Source: Desulfarculales bacterium UBA696 (GTDB lineage: Bacteria > Desulfobacterota > Syntrophobacteria > Syntrophobacterales > Syntrophobacteraceae). Taken from it: a stretch of 64,000 nt of DNA. The stretch spans positions 62,001 to 126,000 of the forward strand of contig DBMO01000037.1 in assembly GCA_002298995.1 (NCBI GenBank), written 5' to 3'. A program made the translations under genes and the position numbers. The notes under the pieces were generated by a model. It worked only from the letters and a program-made list of their open reading frames with translations. It had not been told where the DNA came from and made no database searches. This document shows positions 25,925 through 32,954 of the stretch, piece by piece. Each line of letters opens with the position of its first letter. Positions within the stretch are counted from its first letter, which is position 1.

Positions 25925-26704
25925 TCACTCTCCCTTGAAGACAGGCGCGCGCTTTTCGAGAAAGGAGCGCACGCCCTCCTCATAGTCGTGGCTGTCGTAT
26001 ACTTGCCTTCTCAGCCCCTGGATTCGTTCGAAAACATCGGGAGACATGGGATGGGCGCCTGCAAGGATATTGAACTGCTCCTTTATGACGGAAATGGCAA
26101 GCGAAGATCGGGTCGCCATCCGTTTTGCCATGTTCGTGGTGAACTCGAGGAGTTTATCAGAGGCCACAAGGTGGTTGAGTATGCCCACGCGCTCCGCCCT
26201 TTCCGCCATGATGGGGTCGGCGGAGAAGAACATCTCTTTTGCGATGTTTAAACCCAGCCGGTTAATGAAATGCAGGATGCCGGAAGCGTTATAGGGCAGC
26301 GCGAGCTTTGCCGGAGTGATCGCAAAAGATGAGGTTTCATCTCCGATTACAATGTCGCACGTCATGACAAGATCGCAGGCCCCCCCCCAGACGCTTCCGT
26401 GGACCATCGCGATAACCGGTCCCGGGTATTTCTGAACAGCCCTGAGCAGCTTTTCCAGCGAGTCCTGGTAGCCGAGCGGGTCGCGGCGGGCCTCCGGCAA
26501 CTCCTTTATATCGTGTCCGGCCGACCAGACGGCGCACCCGTCGGGGCCCCTCAACACCACCGGCGAGACTTTGCGGCCTTTAAAATCCTTAAGGGCTTCA
26601 ACGATTTCCTGAACCATTTCATGGCTCAAGGCATTTTTCTTGGTGGGGTTGTTAAGACATATAAACCCAATGTTGTCCGTTACTTCGCAATTCACAAGCG
26701 GCAT
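25925..26704 (-). CDS. scpB: Methylmalonyl-CoA decarboxylase (crotonase superfamily)
   Basis: 259 aa from the Met of MPLVNCEVTD, which has ggagg 6 bases upstream. The crotonase fold shows VVLRGPDG, WSAGHDIKELPEARRDP, the oxyanion-hole block VHGSVWGGACDLVM and the block TPAKLALPYNASGI, all closely paralleling E. coli ScpB/YgfG (GSVWGGA and TPxxLGVPYN), including the downstream GILNHxV and FERIQGxRRxVYDS blocks. It decarboxylates methylmalonyl-CoA to propionyl-CoA. In a propionate-metabolising anaerobe it would link to the methylmalonyl-CoA pathway, but no mutase or epimerase gene lies here. A small frame just upstream may be cotranscribed. Confidence 0.88.
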   Translation of the reverse strand: MPLVNCEVTDNIGFICLNNPTKKNALSHEMVQEIVEALKDFKGRKVSPVVLRGPDGCAVWSAGHDIKELPEARRDPLGYQDSLEKLLRAVQKYPGPVIAMVHGSVWGGACDLVMTCDIVIGDETSSFAITPAKLALPYNASGILHFINRLGLNIAKEMFFSADPIMAERAERVGILNHLVASDKLLEFTTNMAKRMATRSSLAISVIKEQFNILAGAHPMSPDVFERIQGLRRQVYDSHDYEEGVRSFLEKRAPVFKGE

Positions 26705-26879
26705 GCTGAATCCTCCCTGTATCGGGACGGCCTTTTTTGACATTCTCTATAAGCTGGTCCCTGAATTCCGGATGAGCGTCTATAAGGCTCAAAGCCCGCT
26801 CCCTGGTAGTTTTACCCTCTGGATTGGCAACGTCATGCTTGGTCGCCACGAACTTGAACCGAGTGGCCGTTCCAGTCAT
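26652..26879 (-). CDS. Small hypothetical frame overlapping the decarboxylase start
   Basis: 75 codons starting at 26879, with plausible helical content (TTRERALSLIDAHPEFRDQL). It overlaps the decarboxylase gene by about 50 bases in another frame, and its ribosome binding site is weak. It may be a genuine short upstream gene whose last part is out of frame, or the start of a longer gene broken by deletion. Low confidence. Confidence 0.35.
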   Translation of the reverse strand: MTGTATRFKFVATKHDVANPEGKTTRERALSLIDAHPEFRDQLIENVKKGRPDTGRIQHAACELRSNGQHWVYMS

Positions 26880-26967
26880 TGATAGTCTTATCGGATATCC
26901 GCTGAAAAACCCTTAGCGTCCGGCGCTACAGCTTCTAGCCGTGGGATGGGAAACTGACCCGGGAACG

Positions 26968-27038
26968 CCACCCGGTATGGGCAAGAAATACGAGAGCCGG
27001 GTGGAAGGTAGCCTCAAAGGCCCCTTTTCCCGGCTCTC
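26968..27038 (-). other. Mutually exclusive stem pair upstream of the decarboxylase unit
   Basis: Three segments: ccacccgg (26968-26975), gagagccgggtgg (26992-27004) and cccggctctc (27029-27038). The middle segment can pair with either neighbour, giving an 8-bp or a 10-bp stem, but not fully with both. Located 90-160 bases before the first start codon of the - strand unit. Looks like an attenuation-style leader or a complex terminator; unproven. Confidence 0.4.
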
Positions 27039-27325
27039 TGGTCAGGGGTAAAAATGAATCTCCCGCCATATTAAGTCGGATGTGAGATCGGTTTTCTCAA
27101 GAGAAACTTTCTGGCTTATGCATAATTTTGCCACACTGAGGCGGGGCATTACTTCATCGGGCAGGAGGATATAATTCAGCCGAAAAAAGAACAAGAAAGG
27201 GGAGAAAAAGCAGATCTGATGATCAACAGCACACGACAAATAACGATGAAAAGATCCGAGGCCACCCGATCGGGTGACGGGAGGAATGACGTGACTCGAA
27301 ATATGCACGCACCAAGTACATCAAC
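27039..27325. other. Intergenic region, nothing further recognised
   Basis: No supported gene. Short frames on both strands lack ribosome binding sites and coding character. Confidence 0.4.
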
Positions 27326-27351
27326 GAAAAAGGCCGCCCGGAAGGCAGCCT
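27326..27351 (-). terminator. Terminator of tRNA-Trp
   Basis: On the - strand aggctgcc / ggcggcct stem with a 5-base loop followed by a T-run, 25 bases after the tRNA CCA. Confidence 0.8.
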
Positions 27352-27375
27352 GTGTCCAATTTTTAAGCCGATTCC

Positions 27376-27452
27376 TGGCAGGCCAGGAGGGATTCGAACC
27401 CCCATCCCCCGGATTTGGAGTCCGGTGCTCTAGCCGTTAGAGCTACTGGCCT
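27376..27452 (-). tRNA. tRNA-Trp (anticodon CCA)
   Basis: On the - strand the acceptor stem AGGCCAG/CTGGCCT, a D-arm with AGCTC-GAGC, the anticodon arm CGGACT-CCA-AATCCG, a T-arm GGGGGTTCGAATCCCT, discriminator G and an encoded CCA end. Complete cloverleaf. Confidence 0.95.
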
Positions 27453-27935
27453 GCAGGAGGGAATTCTTATAACGCTTTTAGCAGCTGGAATCAAAGGAAA
27501 AAGAACCGGGTGGAATCTCATCCGGAATAGAGGCAACGGCTGTTGCGGCATTAGGCTACAGCCTCCACTGACACTTTTGGAATGGGCATTTGGTAGCCTC
27601 CTTATTGTTTGTATCAGAATGCACAAGCAATTGGCCCAACTTATTTTTCTCTTTCACAATGAGGAAAATTTTCGTATACTGTTTGTGTTGCAAAGATCGC
27701 TCTATGGTAATGACAAAACCAATCTGAATTCCTTCGGAATCCGTGCTCTACAGCTCTCCTTCCCGATCCTATTCGATTTCCCTCTTGCTGCTCTGTGACC
27801 AAAATGAAACACGGTTGCGCCGGCGCACTCTTGCGAAATTTCAAATGCTCCTTATCTAAAACGAGTATCCGGCCCGGGGCTAATTGCGATCGAGTTAGTC
27901 GCAATCCGCAACTCTTATTAAAAGGAGAGAGGGGC
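27453..27935. other. Region without a supported gene
   Basis: Overlapping frames on both strands lack start signals. The last part must contain the promoter of the small Cys-rich gene at 27940. Confidence 0.4.
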
Positions 27936-27939
27936 TGAA

Positions 27940-28200
27940 ATGAAAATCAAATACTGCAAGAAATACGAGAAGTACGTTAGCCAGCAACATTGTGAATTTT
28001 TTAATGAGGGCCACTCATGTGAGTTTTACAGCCTGTCGCGTTGGCCCAGCATCAAGGATCTGCTCAAGGACGAGGACAGGCCCAAGTGGGACGCCAACGC
28101 CATCATTAAACCCTTTCACTGCAAGTTGATGAATCGTGAGGTCCTGAATCAGAGAAACAGGACTCGGAAAATCGCAAAGCGGGCTGGCGCACAATACTAG
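27940..28200 (+). CDS. Small Cys-rich hypothetical protein
   Basis: 86 aa with an excellent ribosome binding site (aaggagaga, 10 bases before the ATG). Cysteines at about 6, 18, 27 and 61 with neighbouring His suggest metal binding: KYCKKYEKYV, QQHCEFFNEGHSCEFY, then PFHCKLM. The C-terminus is strongly basic (RNRTRKIAKRAG). No known family. It precedes the carboxylase operon by 200 bases and has its own unit. Confidence 0.6.
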   Translation: MKIKYCKKYEKYVSQQHCEFFNEGHSCEFYSLSRWPSIKDLLKDEDRPKWDANAIIKPFHCKLMNREVLNQRNRTRKIAKRAGAQY

Positions 28201-28261
28201 CTTGTGAAGTTTGTGCATAATGCCTGCTGAAGGGCTTGATCATGCCTGCCGGGAATGCCCA

Positions 28262-28280
28262 CCCGGCGTAATGCCGGGGT
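28262..28280 (+). terminator. Possible terminator after the small Cys-rich gene
   Basis: acccggc-gtaat-gccgggg(t) hairpin followed by atttcctt; 60 bases after the stop codon. The T-run is short. Confidence 0.45.
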
Positions 28281-28401
28281 ATTTCCTTCTACTTCTGGAA
28301 ATAGCGCCCTTCGGCTCCCAATGATAAGATTGAGATCCACATGTTCCCGAGGTCCGGCCCGGACCTGAGGGATTGTTGTCTATTGAAAGCGAGAAGGCGC
28401 C

Positions 28402-29841
28402 ATGTTCAAGAAACTGCTGGTTGCAAACCGCGGCGAAATCGCAATTCGCATAATGCGATCCGCAAATGAGCTGGGAATCAAAACGGTCGCCGTATATGAA
28501 GAGACGGACAAGACGGCCAGCCACATCATGAGGGCTGATGAGGCTATTTGCATCGGCCTCGGTCCGAGGCGCGACTACCTTAATATCGAGCGCATAATCC
28601 TGGCGGCCCAAAGCTCCCGGGCAGATGCGATACATCCCGGCTACGGGTTTCTTGCCGAAAATCCCGCTTTTTCCAGGCAGTGCACCGAGGCCGGGCTCGC
28701 TTTCGTCGGTCCGCCCCCCCAGGTCATAAGCGATATGGGCAGCAAGGTGGTTGCCCGGCAGATAATGGCTGACGCCGGTATTCCATCTATTCCCGGCACC
28801 GAGGTGCTGCCCCCCGGCAGGGATGGCGAGGGGATTGCGGCATCGTTTGCCGAAAGATACGGGTTTCCCATCATAGTCAAAGCGGTCGCCGGAGGAGGAG
28901 GCCGCGGCATCCGCTTTACCCAGAATCTCGATGAACTGATGAAGAACCTGCCCGCGGCACGCTCCGAGGCGCTCATGGCGTTCGGAAACGACCAGATTTA
29001 CCTTGAAAAAGGACTGCCCAACCCCCGCCACGTCGAGGTCCAGGTGCTTGCAGATTCTTATGGCAACGTCGTGCATCTTGGGACGCGAAACTGTTCTATC
29101 CAGAGACGGCACCAGAAGATGATCGAAATCGCCCCGGCGCCCCTGCCCGAAGATCTCACCGCCCGTATCTGCGAAACAGCCGTTCAGGCAGCGCGCGCGA
29201 GCAAATATGTAAATGCCGGCACAGTCGAGTTTCTCCTGGACCAGGACAATAATTTCTACTTTCTTGAAGTGAACACGCGTATCCAGGTCGAACATACGAT
29301 ATCAGAGATGATAACCGGCATCGATATCGTGCGAGAGCAGATCCTGGTGGCGGCCGGCGAACCCCTCTCCATAGCCCAGAAGGATATAATATTCCGGGGC
29401 ACTGCAATTGAGCTGAGAATCAATGCCGAGGATCCCAGGAGCAATTTCATGGCGAGCCCCGGGGTTATCGAAGTCTACCAGTCTCCCGGAGGCCACGGCA
29501 TTCGACTTGACGGCGCGGTCTACCAGGGCTACGAGATTCCCAGGTATTACGATTCCATGCTCGTGAAGCTAACGGTCTACGGCTTCACCTGGATCGAGGC
29601 TGTGAACAGACTTGCCAGGGCGCTTGATAACTTTGTCATCGCCGGGGTAAAAACCACAATACCTTTCTACAAACAAATCGTTAAGGACCCCGACTTCATC
29701 AATCAGACCTTCGATACCTCATACATCGAAACTCATCAGCATTTGCTGGACTACCAGGAAGAGGTGCCGGAAATAGACAAGCTGGCAAGCCTTGTAGCCG
29801 AGATCAACGCCTTTGGGTACAATCCCTATGCGGAGGGTTAG
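28402..29841 (+). CDS. Biotin carboxylase subunit (pyruvate/acyl-CoA carboxylase)
   Basis: 479 aa ATP-grasp enzyme. N-terminal MFKKLLVANRGEIAIRIMRS, HPGYGFLAENPAFS, the Gly-rich ATP loop KAVAGGGGRGIRF and the catalytic block FLEVNTRIQVEHTISEMITG with Glu-Asn-Arg are all intact. It carboxylates biotin on a carrier protein using ATP and bicarbonate. The next gene encodes a carboxyltransferase of the pyruvate carboxylase/oxaloacetate decarboxylase type, so together they most likely form a two-subunit pyruvate carboxylase (PycA-like). Length fits PycA as well as AccC; the neighbour decides in favour of the former. Confidence 0.9.
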   Translation: MFKKLLVANRGEIAIRIMRSANELGIKTVAVYEETDKTASHIMRADEAICIGLGPRRDYLNIERIILAAQSSRADAIHPGYGFLAENPAFSRQCTEAGLAFVGPPPQVISDMGSKVVARQIMADAGIPSIPGTEVLPPGRDGEGIAASFAERYGFPIIVKAVAGGGGRGIRFTQNLDELMKNLPAARSEALMAFGNDQIYLEKGLPNPRHVEVQVLADSYGNVVHLGTRNCSIQRRHQKMIEIAPAPLPEDLTARICETAVQAARASKYVNAGTVEFLLDQDNNFYFLEVNTRIQVEHTISEMITGIDIVREQILVAAGEPLSIAQKDIIFRGTAIELRINAEDPRSNFMASPGVIEVYQSPGGHGIRLDGAVYQGYEIPRYYDSMLVKLTVYGFTWIEAVNRLARALDNFVIAGVKTTIPFYKQIVKDPDFINQTFDTSYIETHQHLLDYQEEVPEIDKLASLVAEINAFGYNPYAEG

Positions 29842-29892
29842 ACGGAACCTTCCCGGTACACCAAGGCTTTTTAGTTATCAACGGAGCTTCAA

Positions 29893-31557
29893 ATGGCAGA
29901 ACGAGACCGCATTACACCAAAGATGACAAGCAGAGAAATTCTCGATTTCGTCAAGAATACGCCGGGAGTTTTTCTCACCAATAATGAGCGCGACGTTTCC
30001 CAGTCCGATTTCAAGTGCCGCATCATGCCCCAGACGACTCTCAAGGCTGCTCCCTACCGGGATTCGGCCGGGTATTTCGCCTTCGAGATCACCGGCGGCG
30101 CAACCGTTCACCTTGACCTGATGAAAAAGCAGATCAGTCCTTTCGAAAAGCTTCGCCTGGTGCGAAAGGCCATGCCGAATACTCCCATCCAGGCGGTCGT
30201 CCGTGGGAGAAACCTCTTCGGCTATAGGCCTTATCCCGATAACGTGATCGATCTCACCATCAGACTGTTTTCCAGGTATGTCGATATATGGAGGGTATAC
30301 GACTTTCTCAATCACATACCGAATCTGGTGCGGACGGCCGAGGCGGTGAAGCGTGCCGGAAAGGTTCTCATGCCCTGCGTTTGTTTCAGCACCGGGGCCG
30401 GGCACACAGTGGATTTCTACCTTGAGAAGGTCGACGAGATCGTCTCGACCCTCGGCGATGACATAATCCTCGGAATCAAGAACCATTCATCCGTCGGGAC
30501 TCCCGCCAAAATAGCGGAACTGGTCCGCTCGATCGCCGACAGATATCCCGATCTGCCGCTGGCCTATCACGGCCATAACACCGATGGTAACGACCTTGGC
30601 AGGATGATTGCCGCGGTGCAGGAGGGCGTGAAAATTGTCGAGGTATCGGATCACGGCTATGGCGGCACTTACAGCCAAGCCCCGGCCCTCAGCTTCATCC
30701 AGGTCCTTCATGATTACAAGGTGGAACTCCCGGGGCTAAAAGTCCTGCCGATCCTGGAGACCTCCGATTTGCTGCGCCGGGAGCGTCGGTTGTATGACAA
30801 ATTCGAAAGCCCTTTCCGGGGCTTCGACCCGACGGTCAAGCGCCACAAGCTGCCCGGGGGAGCCGCGAGCCTGGCCCTCGAACAGGCTGAAAAGGCGGGA
30901 CTTATCGAGCGGGCGCATGAGGTCTTCAGCGAACTTATCAAGGTCAGAAAAGAGCTTGGCAATATCTGGATTGTAACTCCGGGAAGCCAGATACTCTGGT
31001 CCACCGCGATGAGCAACGTACTTCACGGCCGCTACGAGCGGCCCTCCGATGACCTCAAGCGGCTGCTTCTTGGCCGATACGGACCGTTTCCTTTCTATGA
31101 TCCCAGGGAGTGGATATTTCAGAAAGTGCTCGAAAACGGCCGCACCGATGGAAAACGCTGGCCGCAAGTGCTCTATGACGAGGGCGGGATTCAAAAACTT
31201 CCCGATGAAGATTTCCCGAAACTTCGGCGGCAGATGGAAGCACAGCTCAAGCGAGCTGTAAGCGACGAAGAACTCTGTTTGTACGCCCAATTCCCAAGAG
31301 ACGCCCTGGAATTTTTCAAGTTCGTGGATAAATTCGGGAAAACTTGGCTGCTCCCCCCGGACGTCTGGTTTCACGAAGGCGGCTTTTCCGACGGTACCCG
31401 GGTCACCTTCCCCGACGAAAGCGGCAAGACCCACCACATCGATCTCGTATCTACAAGGCGAAGTGGCGACAGCGTACATACCTCCATGCTGGTCGATTAT
31501 CATTTTCAAACCTACACGAACAGTGTCGGCTCTCTGGCCACACGGAAGGCGATGTAA
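29893..31557 (+). CDS. Carboxyltransferase subunit of a pyruvate-carboxylase-type enzyme, no biotin domain
   Basis: 554 aa TIM-barrel carboxyltransferase of the HMGL-like superfamily followed by a PYC/OADA domain. Visible elements include KLRLVRKAMPNTPIQAVVRG, LMPCVCFSTGAGHT, the metal-binding His pair in AYHGHNTDGN and the carboxylated-lysine-type region GIKNHSSVG. The C-terminal end lacks the biotinylation motif (AMKM-like) and the Ala/Pro linker seen in PycB/OadA, so the biotin carrier must be encoded elsewhere. Found 51 bases after the biotin carboxylase gene. Substrate could be pyruvate or a related 2-oxoacid/acyl group; the N-terminal region departs from standard PycB. Confidence 0.78.
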   Translation: MAERDRITPKMTSREILDFVKNTPGVFLTNNERDVSQSDFKCRIMPQTTLKAAPYRDSAGYFAFEITGGATVHLDLMKKQISPFEKLRLVRKAMPNTPIQAVVRGRNLFGYRPYPDNVIDLTIRLFSRYVDIWRVYDFLNHIPNLVRTAEAVKRAGKVLMPCVCFSTGAGHTVDFYLEKVDEIVSTLGDDIILGIKNHSSVGTPAKIAELVRSIADRYPDLPLAYHGHNTDGNDLGRMIAAVQEGVKIVEVSDHGYGGTYSQAPALSFIQVLHDYKVELPGLKVLPILETSDLLRRERRLYDKFESPFRGFDPTVKRHKLPGGAASLALEQAEKAGLIERAHEVFSELIKVRKELGNIWIVTPGSQILWSTAMSNVLHGRYERPSDDLKRLLLGRYGPFPFYDPREWIFQKVLENGRTDGKRWPQVLYDEGGIQKLPDEDFPKLRRQMEAQLKRAVSDEELCLYAQFPRDALEFFKFVDKFGKTWLLPPDVWFHEGGFSDGTRVTFPDESGKTHHIDLVSTRRSGDSVHTSMLVDYHFQTYTNSVGSLATRKAM

Positions 31558-31708
31558 CTAATCGGGAATTTATACCCACAAAGTCGAAAGCAGTAGGAAA
31601 CCCAGAGATGACATCGAGTAGGGAGGTCTCGGTGATGAATGGAATATCGCCGAGAATGCCATGGATGTAGCGAACCAAGCACTCCGGCGATGGGGTGTCA
31701 GGTTTCGC

Positions 31709-32000
31709 CTATTCTTTTTCCCGCTCGTGTATTTCGAGCCACTCGATGCTCAACCCACCCCGCATCGATATCCATTCAATGCCCCACTTCCGCTCCCTGA
31801 AAGAGGGTATTTATTGTCTGCTGCAATTGCCTCCCATCGGGATTTCTATTTACATGCATCCAGTTTGAAAGTATCTCCAATTCTGGACCGTCCTTACTGA
31901 CGTCTATACTCGGAATTACAGCCCTCAAAAACACCGCCGGCCTCGTGGCCAGGCCCTCCAGCCTGCCGTCGCCGGTTATAATTATGCGCGGGAAACGCCT
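31709..32000 (-). pseudogene. Frameshifted remnant of an unknown gene
   Basis: On the - strand one frame reads IIITGDGRLEGLATRPAVFL and continues to NRNPDGRQLQQTINTLFQ, then shifts; the next frame reads KWGIEWISMRGGLSIEWLEI and ends at the TAG complementary to 31709-31711. Both have clear protein character and fit end to end. The 5' end runs into the xerD start region, so its beginning has been lost. No family named. Confidence 0.45.
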
Positions 32001-32002
32001 GG

Positions 32003-32890
32003 ATGGATCATTACGTAGATCTCTTCTTAAACCATCTCTCGGTCGAAAGGGGCCTGAGCCCCAATACACTTGCTGCGTACTCGCGCGACCTTGGATCTCT
32101 TCAGATTTATTTGGTGAAATCCGGTACGTGCTCGTGGGGGGAAGTTTCGCGGGAGGATTTAAGTGGGTATATTAATGTGTTGGGGTCCGGATTTTCGCCC
32201 AGGTCGCGCGCGCGAATGCTTGCGACTTTTCGATCTTTTTTTAAATTCCTGGTTATGACCGAGCGCATTAAGGCCAGCCCGGCTGCTTTAGTCAGGTTTC
32301 CCAGGCTCGACGCTCAGTTGCCGAAGGTCCTGAGCGCGGCAGAAATCGACTCATTGCTTTCCCGGCCCGATCCATCGACTCCGCCGGGCCTTCGTGACAG
32401 GGCGATATTCGAGACCCTGTATGCCTGCGGACTCCGCATCAGCGAATTGACCGCCCTTAGATTGAATCAGGTTTTTCTGGAACCGGGATACCTGGTCGTC
32501 ATGGGCAAGGGAGATAAAGAACGGCTCGTTCCAATGGGAGAGCATGCATCGGAGGCCTTGAAGGCTTATTTGCAATTTGGGCGCCCAATTTTACTAAAAA
32601 GAAGTTCCTTTGCGCCGGAAGTTTTCCTGAACTCGCGCGGTGGGAGTCTGTCGAGACAGGGGGCCTGGAAAATAATAAAGCGCCATGCCCTGTTTTCGGG
32701 GATTCCCAGGAATATCACCCCGCACATGCTGAGGCATTCATTCGCCACGCACCTTCTCGAAAACGGGGCCGACCTGCGCTCCCTTCAGGTAATGCTGGGG
32801 CATTCCGATATTTCCACAACGCAGATATACACTCATGTGGCAAGGGAGCGATTGAAGGAAATTCACCGCAATTTCCATCCAAGGCCGTAA
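32003..32890 (+). CDS. xerD: Site-specific tyrosine recombinase XerD
   Basis: 295 aa, the usual Xer length. N-terminal SAM-like core-binding domain with HLSVERGLSPNTLAAYSRDL; catalytic domain with Arg in CGLRISELTALRL, the HxxR box HMLRHSFATHLLENGADLR, then LGHSDISTTQIYTH with the nucleophilic Tyr. Resolves chromosome dimers at dif with XerC and FtsK. The sequence is of the chromosomal Xer type rather than a phage integrase, so it probably has nothing to do with the tRNA-Phe scar. 64 bases before the next gene on the same strand. Confidence 0.92.
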   Translation: MDHYVDLFLNHLSVERGLSPNTLAAYSRDLGSLQIYLVKSGTCSWGEVSREDLSGYINVLGSGFSPRSRARMLATFRSFFKFLVMTERIKASPAALVRFPRLDAQLPKVLSAAEIDSLLSRPDPSTPPGLRDRAIFETLYACGLRISELTALRLNQVFLEPGYLVVMGKGDKERLVPMGEHASEALKAYLQFGRPILLKRSSFAPEVFLNSRGGSLSRQGAWKIIKRHALFSGIPRNITPHMLRHSFATHLLENGADLRSLQVMLGHSDISTTQIYTHVARERLKEIHRNFHPRP

Positions 32891-32954
32891 GTTCGGAAAC
32901 CACCGGCCACGATTACCCTCTCGCGAGGGTACCGGGGGAAGGGCACTACATAGA

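Noticed and set aside
28240..29295. 351-codon - strand frame
   Set aside because: Antisense shadow of the biotin carboxylase gene.
32003..32890. XerD as integrase of the tRNA-Phe element
   Set aside because: Length and motifs are those of chromosomal Xer proteins and it lies 27 kb from the scar.
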